Below the pieces are notes generated by a model. That model saw only the letters and a list, made by a program, of their open reading frames with translations. It was not told the origin of the DNA and ran no database searches. The position numbers were made by a program, and so were the translations under genes. Below, piece by piece: positions 17,565-28,089 of a stretch of DNA of 64,000 nucleotides (positions are counted from its first letter, which is position 1; each line of letters begins with the position of its first letter). The stretch comes from G965204755 sp965243415 (GTDB taxonomy: Bacteria; Acidobacteriota; Vicinamibacteria; Marinacidobacterales; Marinacidobacteraceae): positions 3,472,001 to 3,536,000 of the forward strand of contig OZ251549.1 of assembly GCA_965243415.1 (NCBI GenBank), read 5' to 3'.

Positions 17565-18876
17565 GCGTTCCGCGGGGACTTCGTCGTCGGGGGTCGGCAG
17601 TCCGCGGTCGGCCCCGCCGCTGTCGGGGCGCGAGTGCTTCGTCCACCTGGTCCTCCCCGGGCGGACCGAGTTCACTCTCGCCGGACGCTTTCGCCTTCGC
17701 CGGGAAGACGGAACTCCGGTTGGCGAGTTCGTGTACGGGCGCTCCTACCTGGAACGGCCCGACGCGGTGGAATTCGACCCCCGCGAGTTGCCGCTCGCCG
17801 CCGGCCAGCGGGAGACGGTCCGGCTGGGCGGTTTCTTCGGCGCGATCCGGGACGCGATGCCCGACGCTTGGGGACGCCGCCTGCTGGAACGGCGCCTCGG
17901 CCCGCCCCTCCCGGACGAATTCGACATCCTGGTCGAGGGGGATCGGGACCGCGCCGGCGCCCTCGGCTTCAGCGTCGAACCGGCGCCGCCGACCGCCGCC
18001 GCAGACCATCTTTCGACGCCGGACCTCGAACGACTGGCTGCCGCGGCGGAGATCCTGGGCGCAGGGCCCGTCGACGAGCCGGGGACCGCCGCTCCGCCGG
18101 CGGTACGCGATCTCCTCTTCCCCGGCACTTCCCTGGGCGGCGCCCGCCCGAAGGTCACCGTCGTGGACGAGGGCGACCTGTGGCTGGCGAAGTTCGGCCT
18201 GCGGGGCGACCGGTGGGACGAACCCCGGGTGGAGCACGCCCTCCTCCGCCTCGCCGCCGCTGCCGGAGTCCGCGTCGCCGAGAGCCGGATCGCCGCCGTC
18301 GGGGGCCGTTCGGTCCTGCTCGTACGGCGGTTCGACCGGGCCCGAACGCCGACGGGGTTCCTCCGCCGGCGGCAGATCAGCGCCCTGACCCTGCTCGGCG
18401 CGGACGAATCCCCCTTCGACCGGGAGCGCTGGTCGTATCTCGCTCTCGCCGACGAACTCCGCCGGACGAGCGTTCGCGTCCGGGAGGACCTTCGGGAACT
18501 CTTCCGCCGGATGTGCTTCAACGCCGCCTGCTCGAACACCGACGACCATCCGCGGAACCACTGCCTCACCGCCGACGCCGCCGGCTGGAGGCTGGGCCCG
18601 GCCTACGACCTGACCCCCGCTCCCGCGGTTTCGAGGGAACCCCCGCACTCGGCGCTGACCTGCGGGCGGTTCGGCCGCCGGGGCAGCCGGGAGAACCTGC
18701 TCAGCGGCGCGCCCCGCTTCCTGCTCGAACCGGCAGAGGCCGAGAAGATCCTCGACGAGACCTTCCGGGTGGTCGAGACGCGCTGGCGGGACACCCTGGC
18801 CGCTTCGGGGGTGAACCGGCGAGACCTGGAAACGGTCGCGCCGGCGTTTTCGCCTTCGGTACGCTCCGCCGGATGA
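17554..18876 (+). CDS. hipA: HipA-like serine/threonine kinase toxin
   Basis: A 440-residue HipA-family kinase. The N-terminal subdomain has FDPRELPLAAGQ and GFFGAIRDAMPDAWGRR. The kinase core has SLGGARPK (about 192-199; Gly-rich loop), LWLAKF (ATP-binding Lys), FNAACSNTDDHPRNH (about 322-336; catalytic Asp and metal-binding Asn) and AYDLTPAP (about 350). All expected active-site residues are present, so it is probably functional. HipA kinases phosphorylate translation factors such as glutamyl-tRNA synthetase and cause growth arrest. It overlaps hipB by 11 bp. Its own stop overlaps the start of the next LVIVD gene as ATGA, which is unusual for a toxin and suggests that gene is co-translated with it. 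Confidence 0.88.
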   Translation: MTSERSAGTSSSGVGSPRSAPPLSGRECFVHLVLPGRTEFTLAGRFRLRREDGTPVGEFVYGRSYLERPDAVEFDPRELPLAAGQRETVRLGGFFGAIRDAMPDAWGRRLLERRLGPPLPDEFDILVEGDRDRAGALGFSVEPAPPTAAADHLSTPDLERLAAAAEILGAGPVDEPGTAAPPAVRDLLFPGTSLGGARPKVTVVDEGDLWLAKFGLRGDRWDEPRVEHALLRLAAAAGVRVAESRIAAVGGRSVLLVRRFDRARTPTGFLRRRQISALTLLGADESPFDRERWSYLALADELRRTSVRVREDLRELFRRMCFNAACSNTDDHPRNHCLTADAAGWRLGPAYDLTPAPAVSREPPHSALTCGRFGRRGSRENLLSGAPRFLLEPAEAEKILDETFRVVETRWRDTLAASGVNRRDLETVAPAFSPSVRSAG

Positions 18877-21191
18877 GGAACCGACCCCCGGAACGAGTCG
18901 CCGCCACCGCCGCCGGAAGCCGGCGCGCGCCTTCGGACACCCGAACCGGGAGAGTCTCCGCGACGGTCCTCGCGACAGTCTCCGCGACCTTCCTCGGCGC
19001 GCTGCTCCCGGCGCTGACGGACGCCTTTCCCGCACTCGTCGCGGCCTCGGCCCCGCCGGCGCAGGAGGAGCGGCGACTCACGGTGACGCCGGAGACGCTC
19101 GAACTCCGCGTCGGCGAGACCGCGAGCCTCACTGCCGAGGTCCGCGGCCCCGACGGCGTCGTGGATCCCGGACAGCGGGTGCTCTTCTTCTCGCTCGACC
19201 CCGCCGATGTGAGCGTGACCCACACCGGGATCGTGAGCGTCCACCGCGCCGGCGACCACACCCTGGTGGCGCTCGCCCCCGATGCCGGGACCACCCCCGG
19301 CTTCACCGCACCCGACGACCCCGGCGTCCGGGTGGAGATCCCGGTGCGCGCCCTCCCCTCCGAACTGGCGCGCCTCACCTTCCCCGACCTCCCCGAGCAG
19401 GTGCTCGTCGGCGCCACCCTCCCGATCCGCCTGCAGGCCGAGGACACCGGCTCCGAGCCCCGGGATGTGCGGGCCGAGATCCTCGCCTCCCCGCCGGAGG
19501 TCGCCGTGGCCCGGTCCTTCGGGCCGCTGTTCGAGGGCACCTACCACGCCCACCCCTTCTACGACCGCCCGCGCCCGCCGGTGTACCGGGGCGACGCCGC
19601 CGCCGTCCTGCGAACGCTGGCCCCGGGCACGGTCACGCTGACCGCCCGGCTCGACGGCCTGACCGCCGAGGCGCGGATCGAGGTGCTGCCGAACCCGGCC
19701 CGGACGATCGCCCTCACCGCCGCGTTCGCCGGAGCGCCGCTGCCGGAAACGGTCCGCACCGGCGATGTGGTGCGGCTCTCGGCGCAGGCGTCCGACGAAG
19801 CGGGAGCCCCGGTCCCCGCCGCCCCGGTGCGATTCCGCCTGGAGTCCCATCCGGACCCCAGCCGTGCGGAGACGGTGGGCGCCGGCGCGCCGGCGCAACT
19901 GGTCGTCTCCCGCTCCGGATCCGGGCCGACAGCCTCGGCGCGCTTCGTGGCGGAGCAGCCCGGCCTCTACCTGGTGTCCGCGGCTTCCGGCCCTGCCGAC
20001 TCGGCGAACGCCGCCGCCGAGATCGCTGTCCGGGTGGTCCCCCGGCAGGTGGCGCAGACCCTCGAGTTCGTCGGCCAGGCCCCGGTGCGCGACCGCGGCA
20101 CCTCCGACCTCTGGGTCTGGGAAGGCCCCGACGGGCGCGACTACGCGGCGCTCGGTACCTGGAACGCCGAGGGCCATGTCTATTTCTTCGATGTGACCGA
20201 CCCGACGGCGATGCGGCGGATCTCCGAAGTGCAGGTGGACGCCCGCACGGTGAACGATGTGAAGGTCTCCGCCGACGGGCGCATCGGCGTGATCACCCGG
20301 GAGGGCGCCTCGAACCGCCGCAACGGACTGGTCATCCTCGACCTCGCCGACCCGGCGAACCCGGAGATCCTCTCCCGTTTCGACGACGAACTCACCGGCG
20401 GCGTCCACAATGTCTTCCTCCACGAAGGCCACATCTACGCGATCAACAACGGCCGCCGATTCGATGTCATCAACGCCGAGGACCCGAAGAACCCGTTCCG
20501 GGTCTCCCGATTCGAGGACCTGACGCCCGGCCGGAGCGTCCACGATGTCTGGATCGAGGACGGGATCGCCTTCCAGGCCGGCAACACCGACGGCCTGGTG
20601 GTCGTGGATGTGGGCGGCGGCGGCCTCGGCGGCTCGCCCCGGAATCCGGTGGAGATGGGCCGCCTCTACCAACTCACCGGCTGGAACCACGCCGTCTGGC
20701 CCTTCCGCAGCCGCTCCGCCGGGAAGTTCTATGTGGTCACCGGCGACGAGTCGCACCCGGTGAACCCCCGGATCCCCGGCCCCATCATCGCCTGGGAGGA
20801 ACGGATGCCCTCGCGGGCCATGGGCTGGCTCCACTTCAACGAGTTCGACGACCCGGCGCACCCGGAGGAAGTGGCCCGCTACCGGGTCCCGGACGCCGGC
20901 CCCCACAACCTGTGGATCGATACCGAACGCGACCTGCTGTACGCCGCCTTCTTCAACGGCGGGCTGCGGGTGGTGGATGTCTCCGGGGAACTCCTGGGGG
21001 ACCTCTACCGCCAGGGCCGCGAGGTGGCGAAGTTCTACCCGGACGACCCGGAGGGTTTCGTGGCGAACGCCCCCTTCGTCTGGGGACCGCAGCCGCACAA
21101 GGGGGTCATCTTCTTCTCCGACTTCAACAGCGGCCTCTGGGCGGTCCGCCTGGTCCCCGCCGAAGACCGCTCCCCCCGCCCCGCTCCCTGA
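18873..21191 (+). CDS. Secreted Ig-like / LVIVD beta-propeller protein, copy 2
   Basis: A 772-residue paralogue of the protein at 14948-17038. It has an N-terminal hydrophobic export segment (VSATFLGALLPALTDAFPAL), Ig-like segments beginning RRLTVTPETLELRVGETASL, and an LVIVD propeller with blades such as HVYFFDVTDPTA, GLVILDLADPAN, RFDVINAEDPKN and GLRVVDVSGE. The propeller halves of the two proteins are closely similar, while the Ig-like parts differ more and this copy is about 75 residues longer. The ATG at 18873 overlaps the hipA stop (ATGA). No separate promoter is evident, so expression may depend on hipBA. Confidence 0.73.
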   Translation: MRNRPPERVAATAAGSRRAPSDTRTGRVSATVLATVSATFLGALLPALTDAFPALVAASAPPAQEERRLTVTPETLELRVGETASLTAEVRGPDGVVDPGQRVLFFSLDPADVSVTHTGIVSVHRAGDHTLVALAPDAGTTPGFTAPDDPGVRVEIPVRALPSELARLTFPDLPEQVLVGATLPIRLQAEDTGSEPRDVRAEILASPPEVAVARSFGPLFEGTYHAHPFYDRPRPPVYRGDAAAVLRTLAPGTVTLTARLDGLTAEARIEVLPNPARTIALTAAFAGAPLPETVRTGDVVRLSAQASDEAGAPVPAAPVRFRLESHPDPSRAETVGAGAPAQLVVSRSGSGPTASARFVAEQPGLYLVSAASGPADSANAAAEIAVRVVPRQVAQTLEFVGQAPVRDRGTSDLWVWEGPDGRDYAALGTWNAEGHVYFFDVTDPTAMRRISEVQVDARTVNDVKVSADGRIGVITREGASNRRNGLVILDLADPANPEILSRFDDELTGGVHNVFLHEGHIYAINNGRRFDVINAEDPKNPFRVSRFEDLTPGRSVHDVWIEDGIAFQAGNTDGLVVVDVGGGGLGGSPRNPVEMGRLYQLTGWNHAVWPFRSRSAGKFYVVTGDESHPVNPRIPGPIIAWEERMPSRAMGWLHFNEFDDPAHPEEVARYRVPDAGPHNLWIDTERDLLYAAFFNGGLRVVDVSGELLGDLYRQGREVAKFYPDDPEGFVANAPFVWGPQPHKGVIFFSDFNSGLWAVRLVPAEDRSPRPAP

Positions 21192-21325
21192 ACCCCCGGG
21201 TTCGGGCAGGGCGATCCGGCCCGCCCGTGCGCCGCCGTCGGGGCGGCCCGCTCCCGGGGGCCGGCATCGGTCGGCTGTCGGGGCTGTCGGACCGGACGCC
21301 GCGGGTGGTCGTTCGGGTGTCCCGC

Positions 21326-21378
21326 CGTGTGTCGAAGTGCGTGTGTCATCCGCCTTGACACACGGGCGGCGACACACG
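21326..21378. promoter_or_regulatory. Nested palindromic operator upstream of the antitoxin gene
   Basis: Two inverted repeats share one centre at 21352. The outer arms are CGTGTGTCG (21326-21334) and CGACACACG (21370-21378). The inner arms are GTGTGTCA (21341-21348) and TGACACAC (21356-21363). This gives four GTGTGTC half-sites, 11 bp before the ATG of the RHH-like antitoxin, as expected for cooperative autoregulation. Confidence 0.6.
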
Positions 21379-21389
21379 ACACTACCGTG

Positions 21390-21707
21390 ATGCCGAAGCG
21401 CCGGGTCCAGGTCACCCTCTCCGATTACGACTACCAGGCGGTGCGCCGCGCCGCCGAGCGCAACGGGACGAGTCTCGCCTCGGTCGTCCGAGAGGCCGTG
21501 CAGGAGTACCGGGTGGATCCGGACCACCGGCAGCGGCAACTCGCCGCCCTCGACGCCGCCGAGGCGCTCCCGGAGTCGGAGTTGACGCCCGTCCCCGACC
21601 TGGACGAGTGGAAGCGGGAGTACACGGAGTCGAAGTGCTTCATCGAGCGCGAAGAGGCCCTGCGGATCCTGACCGGCGACCCCGAACCGACCGGAGGAAC
21701 CGGGTGA
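21390..21707 (+). CDS. RHH-like antitoxin without an adjacent toxin
   Basis: A 105-residue protein starting MPKRRVQVTLSDYDYQAVRRAAE; the ribbon-helix-helix part is about 1-45 (beta strand, then two helices with GTSLASVVREAVQEY). The C-terminal half is acidic (ESELTPVPDLDEWKREY), as in antitoxins that wrap their toxin. The ATG at 21390 was chosen because the close paralogue at 21997 starts at the same residue, and because an operator-like palindrome ends 11 bp upstream. The next 289 bases hold no PIN or other toxin frame, so this antitoxin is an orphan or works with the PIN toxin at 22335. Confidence 0.65.
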   Translation: MPKRRVQVTLSDYDYQAVRRAAERNGTSLASVVREAVQEYRVDPDHRQRQLAALDAAEALPESELTPVPDLDEWKREYTESKCFIEREEALRILTGDPEPTGGTG

Positions 21708-21996
21708 CCATGCCGGTTCCCCGGAGATTCCGGACAGCCACCCCGGTGACCGTCATCCTCGAAGCCCCCGGGGGGATCGCACCGGCTCTTCGGCGCGCAC
21801 CGCTCCCCCGGCGACGCGGACGACCGGCAGCGAACGGCCCCGCTCCTCCCGGCCGCGCCGGCGAAAAGCGTCGCCGCTGCGGATGGGAGCCGCCGTCGTC
21901 CCCGGTCCGAAGCGCAGAGTCGAGGTCGCGGCTCCCGAATGCGACGCCGGCGCGGGACACCCCGACACTCCGCCCATGACGCGCCCGCCGGCGAGG

Positions 21997-22338
21997 ATGC
22001 CGAACCGGAAGGTACAGGTGACCCTCTCGAAGTACGACTACGAGGCAGTCCTCCGCGCCGCCGAGCGCGCCGGCGGGAGCGTCGCCTCGATGGTGCGGGA
22101 GGCGGTCCACGAGTACTGGGTGAGGCCCGATCGGAAACGACAGAAACTCGCCGCGCTGGACGCCCTTCGAGAGTACGCGGAGTCCGCGGACCCCGAGGAC
22201 TTGCTGCCCGCACCCGAGGATTGGGAGGCGTGGGAGCGGGAGTACGGCGCCATGAAGGCGGGACGCAACTGCGGGATGGCCGAGGAGGAGTTCGAACCGG
22301 TTGCCGAACCCGCCGACGAGGGATCCCGGAACGAATGA
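21997..22338 (+). CDS. RHH-like antitoxin of the PIN toxin
   Basis: A 113-residue protein starting MPNRKVQVTLSKYDYEAVLRAAERAG, clearly paralogous to the protein at 21390 (RVQVTLS-DYDYQAV against KVQVTLS-KYDYEAV; SLASVVREAVQEY against SVASMVREAVHEY). It ends in an acidic tail (EEEFEPVAEPADEGSRNE). The ATG at 21976 is an alternative start. The stop overlaps the start of the PIN-domain gene as ATGA, which supports a vapBC-type pair. The GTGTGTC half-sites found before the first paralogue are not seen here. Confidence 0.68.
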   Translation: MPNRKVQVTLSKYDYEAVLRAAERAGGSVASMVREAVHEYWVRPDRKRQKLAALDALREYAESADPEDLLPAPEDWEAWEREYGAMKAGRNCGMAEEEFEPVAEPADEGSRNE

Positions 22339-22826
22339 GCGTGGGCACCGAAGGCCGCGCTTCCTCGCCTCCCGATGCCATCTTCCCCGATGCCATCTTC
22401 CCCGATGCGATCTTCGTTGACACCAACATTCCGATGTACGCGGTGGGAAGGAATCCAAACCTTCGCCATACGGCGGAAGAAGCCCTCCGACGCGCCTTGG
22501 ATCGGGGCATTCCCCTCGTCACCAGCGCCGAGGTGTTCCAGGAGATCCTGCATTACTACTTGTCCAGGCGGCGAGAAGTGACCTGCCGGGCCGCGTATCG
22601 CTTCCTCCGCGCCGTCTGTGACGAAATCCTCCCGGTGGAAGAACGCCATACGGCCCGCGCCTTCGAACTGCTGCTGGAATACCCGACCCTGGACGCGCGG
22701 GACGCCCTGCACGCCGCCGTCATGGAACAGGCCGGGATCGGGACGATCCTGTCGAAGGACCGCCACTTCGATCTCATCCCGACGATTCGCCGCCTCGATC
22801 CGGCGGACCTGGCCGCGGCCGGCTGA
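22335..22826 (+). CDS. vapC: PIN-domain ribonuclease toxin (VapC-like)
   Basis: A 163-residue protein. The PIN domain starts at FVDTNIPMYAVGR (first acidic residue D) and continues with TSAEVFQEILHYYL (second acidic) and TLDARDALHAAVM (third and fourth acidic). The typical VapC ending ILSKDRHFDLIPTIRRLDP is complete. VapC toxins cut RNA, usually tRNA or rRNA. Before the domain the protein has an odd lead, DAIFPDAIFPDAIF, encoded by a 15-bp repeat present three times. Base composition is less GC-rich than that of the neighbours, suggesting a different origin. It is coupled to the antitoxin by an ATGA overlap. Confidence 0.82.
   Translation: MSVGTEGRASSPPDAIFPDAIFPDAIFVDTNIPMYAVGRNPNLRHTAEEALRRALDRGIPLVTSAEVFQEILHYYLSRRREVTCRAAYRFLRAVCDEILPVEERHTARAFELLLEYPTLDARDALHAAVMEQAGIGTILSKDRHFDLIPTIRRLDPADLAAAG
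22371..22415 (+). repeat. 15-bp tandem repeat x3 inside the vapC start region
   Basis: CCCGATGCCATCTTC occurs at 22371-22385, 22386-22400 and 22401-22415 (the last with one change). It encodes PDAIF three times immediately before the PIN core. Units are a multiple of three, so copy changes would keep the frame. Confidence 0.9.
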
Positions 22827-22985
22827 GACGCGCCGGATCGTCGTTCCCGACTTCGCTTTCCGGTCGGGATGGCGGGCCGGCGGGCCGGAGCCGGGGAGGA
22901 CTCGGCCCGTGGCGCCGGTGGCCGGAAGATGCGCTCGCGGTGGGCGAAACGGGCGCCGCGGCGTCCGTGGCCCGGAGTCACCGGG

Positions 22986-23420
22986 TCAGTGCGGCGAGGC
23001 CGGGTTCACCCAGCGCAGGCCGGGGAATCTGCCGAAGTCGTGGTCGAAGGAGACGAGCGCCGCGCCGTAGGAGAGCGCCAGGGCGGCGAGGTGGGCGTCG
23101 GTGGTGAGATTGCCGCCGACACCGGTGGCCGTCAGCAGCCGCCGCATATGGTCGAAGTGATCCTCGGTCTCGGTGAGTACCCGGACCTGCGAGCGCGCCA
23201 ACCATTGGGCGACGACCCGGAACGCCTGCTCGGGACCGAGCGGGTTCGGGAGGACTCCCCTCCGGGTGCTGATCCGGACCACGGCGCCCAGAACCAGCCA
23301 CGGAAGGCCCAGCGTCTCCCCTTCCGACAGCGCCCGATCGAACCACTCCTTCGCCGCTCGATGGTGTTCGGACGATCGGTTCAGGTCGTACAGCAGCACG
23401 TTGGCATCGACGACCGTCAC
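22986..23420 (-). CDS. vapC: PIN-domain toxin VapC
   Basis: A 144-residue PIN protein: VTVVDANVLLYDLNRSSEHH (first acidic site), LPWLVLGAVVRISTRRG, TTDAHLAALALSYGAALVSFDHDFGRFPGLRWVNP. This is the common VapC type with the D-A-H and S-F-D-H-D-F end motifs; its catalytic acids are present. The GTG start overlaps the vapB stop (GTGA). Together with vapB (23417-23680) it forms an intact pair. Confidence 0.88.
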   Translation of the reverse strand: MTVVDANVLLYDLNRSSEHHRAAKEWFDRALSEGETLGLPWLVLGAVVRISTRRGVLPNPLGPEQAFRVVAQWLARSQVRVLTETEDHFDHMRRLLTATGVGGNLTTDAHLAALALSYGAALVSFDHDFGRFPGLRWVNPASPH

Positions 23421-23680
23421 TTGCCGGCCTCCATCTTCCGGAGGATCTCCTCGTCCTCCATCTCGGCGGCGAGGCGGAGGGCGTGATCCAGATTCACCCG
23501 GGGTTTCCCGAGATCGAACACCGGCCGGGGTGGATTCCGGCTGCGCTTCCCGGTCTTCGCCGCGAGGAGTCCGGCCCGCAGCATGTCGGCGGCGACCCGG
23601 GTCAGCGAAGTGCGCCTCGCCCGCGCCAGTTCCCGCAGTTCGAAGAGGAGGTCGTCGGGGATGGAGAGTGTCGTCCGCAT
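23417..23680 (-). CDS. vapB: Antitoxin VapB
   Basis: An 87-residue ribbon-helix-helix protein: MRTTLSIPDDLLFELRELARARRTSLTRVAADMLRAGL, then a toxin-binding tail with VFDLGKPRVNLDHALRLAAEMEDEEILRKME. The ATG lies six bases after a TACGAT hexamer (23687-23692), a leaderless layout. It overlaps vapC by four bases. A second, very similar vapB lies at 23871-24122. Confidence 0.85.
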   Translation of the reverse strand: MRTTLSIPDDLLFELRELARARRTSLTRVAADMLRAGLLAAKTGKRSRNPPRPVFDLGKPRVNLDHALRLAAEMEDEEILRKMEAGK

Positions 23681-23686
23681 GGAGTC

Positions 23687-23692
23687 ATCGTA
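23687..23692 (-). promoter_or_regulatory. Leaderless -10 TACGAT of vapB
   Basis: On the minus strand TACGAT-GACTCC-ATG gives the six-base gap typical of leaderless genes. The corresponding hexamer before the second vapB is GAAGAT, which no longer fits a -10. Confidence 0.5.
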
Positions 23693-23829
23693 GCATCACC
23701 TCTGAAGTCATCATGATGTCCTCGAACTCCCGGCCCCTCCGAGCAGGGCCGACCCGCCGGAGGGCGGCTCCGGCAGCGTTCCCCACCGCGCGATCCTGCC
23801 GCTCCGGCGCGGCTCGACCGCACCTGACT

Positions 23830-23874
23830 CCGGTTCCGGCTGCGGGACGCGGCATCGGCGCCGAGGACCGTCAC
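23830..23874 (-). pseudogene. vapC stub: first ~15 codons only
   Basis: Directly after the second vapB, with the same GTGA overlap as in the intact pair, the minus strand reads GTGACGGTCCTCGGCGCC, against GTGACGGTCGTCGATGCC at the start of vapC at 23420. Translation gives VTVLGADAASRSRNR against VTVVDANVLLYDLNR. After this no PIN sequence continues in any frame. The duplication of vapBC therefore kept only the first codons of the toxin, or the rest was deleted. Confidence 0.6.
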
Positions 23875-24122
23875 TCGCCCGCCTCCAACTTCCGGAGGAT
23901 CTCCTCGTCCTCCATCTCGGCAGCGAGACGGAGGGCCTGGTCCAGATCGACCAGCGGCTTCCCGAGGTCGAACGCCGGCACGAGCGGTCGCTTCGTCCCG
24001 TCCGCGGTGAGTCCGGCCCGGAGGCACTCCTCCACCACCCGACTCGACGACACGCCCTCCGCCCGCGCCCGGCGTCGGAGTTCGCGGTACAGGTCGTCGG
24101 GGATCGAGAGCGTCAGGCGCAC
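23871..24122 (-). CDS. vapB: Second VapB antitoxin, toxin missing
   Basis: An 83-residue paralogue of VapB: VRLTLSIPDDLYRELRRRARAEGVSSSRVVEECLRAGL, then PAFDLGKPLVDLDQALRLAAEMEDEEILRKLEAGE. The last 35 residues are nearly identical to those of the first copy. The GTG start at 24120-24122 aligns with the ATG of the first copy; a longer frame upstream has no RHH character. Its -10 region has changed from TACGAT to GAAGAT, and its toxin is reduced to a stub. It may still act as a free antitoxin or may be decaying. Confidence 0.65.
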   Translation of the reverse strand: MRLTLSIPDDLYRELRRRARAEGVSSSRVVEECLRAGLTADGTKRPLVPAFDLGKPLVDLDQALRLAAEMEDEEILRKLEAGE

Positions 24123-24210
24123 GGCGGGGTCATCTTCGCGCAACCTCCGGTGACTGCGCGGGAGTCCGCCGGAGACCGGGCCCGCCGGCGACCGGAGGAG
24201 CCGGCTCGCG

Positions 24211-24216
24211 TAGCAT
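24211..24216 (+). promoter_or_regulatory. Candidate -10 TAGCAT
   Basis: TAGCAT lies 24 nt before the ATG at 24241, with GGAGG in between as ribosome-binding site. The same hexamer precedes pruA (33204-33209). Confidence 0.35.
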
Positions 24217-24240
24217 CGCCGCACCCCGGAGGACTTCCCC

Positions 24241-24768
24241 ATGCGCACCGCCCTGCCTTTCCTCTTCGCCCTGGTGACCGCCCTGGCCTGGGGCCTCTAC
24301 GGCCCGACCCTCGGCCAGGCGCGCCTCGCCGACGCCGCCGCCAGCCCCTTCAAGCCCTACTTCGCCATCGGCATCGCCTACCTGGTGGTCGCCATCACCG
24401 GCGGCCTGATCGGCATGTGGGCCCGCGGCGACTCCTTCGACTTCGGCTCCGCCGGGAGCGGCGCCCTCGGCTGGGGTTTCCTCGCCGGCCTCCTCGGCGC
24501 CGCCGGGGCCTTCGGCCTCACCCTGGCGATGTTCACCGGCGGCGCCCGCATCCCCCACGCGGTGATGCCGGTGGTCTTCGGCGGCGCGGTCACCGTGAGC
24601 GCCCTCTACGGCATCTTCTCCTCCGGCGGCGCCAGCCGCGGCGGCCCCCTCCTCTGGCTGGGGATCGCCCTCATGCTCACCGCCACCGTCCTCATCACCA
24701 CGAACACCCCCCACGCCCCACCCCGCCCGGCGACCGCTCCCCAGGAGTCCCCCGCCACCCGCGACTGA
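24241..24768 (+). CDS. Small EamA/DMT-like inner-membrane protein
   Basis: A 175-residue membrane protein with about five hydrophobic helices: about 4-20, 41-60, 78-101, 108-128 and 137-155. The sequence (FALVTALAWGLYGPTLGQAR, GGLIGMWARGD, GFLAGLLGAAGAFGLTLAMF) resembles half of an EamA/DMT transporter. Full transporters have ten helices, so this may act as a dimer or have another role. A clear GGAGG lies before the ATG. The tail is Pro/Thr-rich. It is a single gene. Confidence 0.6.
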   Translation: MRTALPFLFALVTALAWGLYGPTLGQARLADAAASPFKPYFAIGIAYLVVAITGGLIGMWARGDSFDFGSAGSGALGWGFLAGLLGAAGAFGLTLAMFTGGARIPHAVMPVVFGGAVTVSALYGIFSSGGASRGGPLLWLGIALMLTATVLITTNTPHAPPRPATAPQESPATRD

Positions 24769-24981
24769 CGCCCTCACGAGGCGAACCGCCGAGCCGGGCC
24801 CGAAGAGCCTCGCCCTCCCTGCCCCGGCGCCGAACGACCTCCAACCCGGATCCGGGGAATGGCGGCGCGGATCGAGCCCTTCGCCGCGCGGTGCGGCGCC
24901 GAGCCGGTGACGAAGCCGTAACCGGTTCGCGCCCCGAACCGATCCCTCTCCCCGGAACGGGGCGGGAACGGCCGGTGCCTG

Positions 24982-27867
<2,886 letters not shown>

Positions 27868-28051
27868 GGCGTCACTCCGCCCCCCGCTCCCCGACTCCTC
27901 CCTGTGGCGCCCGGGCCCCCGCCTCCCCGCCGGCGGCGCTCGCCCTCCCCCTCGAGGCCTCCCCCGCCGTCCCGCATCCCCCCGATTATCCACGCGGTCG
28001 GAAATCCGGGAACCCTCGGCTGCCCCGGGCCGGGCGCCGGTCCGGCGCTCG

Positions 28052-28089
28052 CCCCCGGACTCCGGGTTCACCGGCGAACGCCCGGCAAA
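28052..28089 (-). repeat. Duplicated fragment of the methylase gene at the edge of the repeat array
   Basis: The segment around ACTCCGGGTTCACCGGCG closely matches an internal part of the methylase at about 27298-27336, which encodes FAGRPPVNPESRG; here it would encode FAGRSPVNPESGG. The 19-bp array starts at the next base (28090). It is probably a recombination scar. Confidence 0.6.

Noticed and set aside
17634..21191. Single 1185-residue protein
   Set aside because: The first ~410 residues overlap hipA in another frame and are Arg/Pro-rich; the real start is the ATG at 18873, followed by an export signal.
21708..21996. Hidden PIN toxin for the first RHH antitoxin
   Set aside because: No frame shows the LxDxN or DAxH motifs; the only open frames are Pro/Arg-rich.
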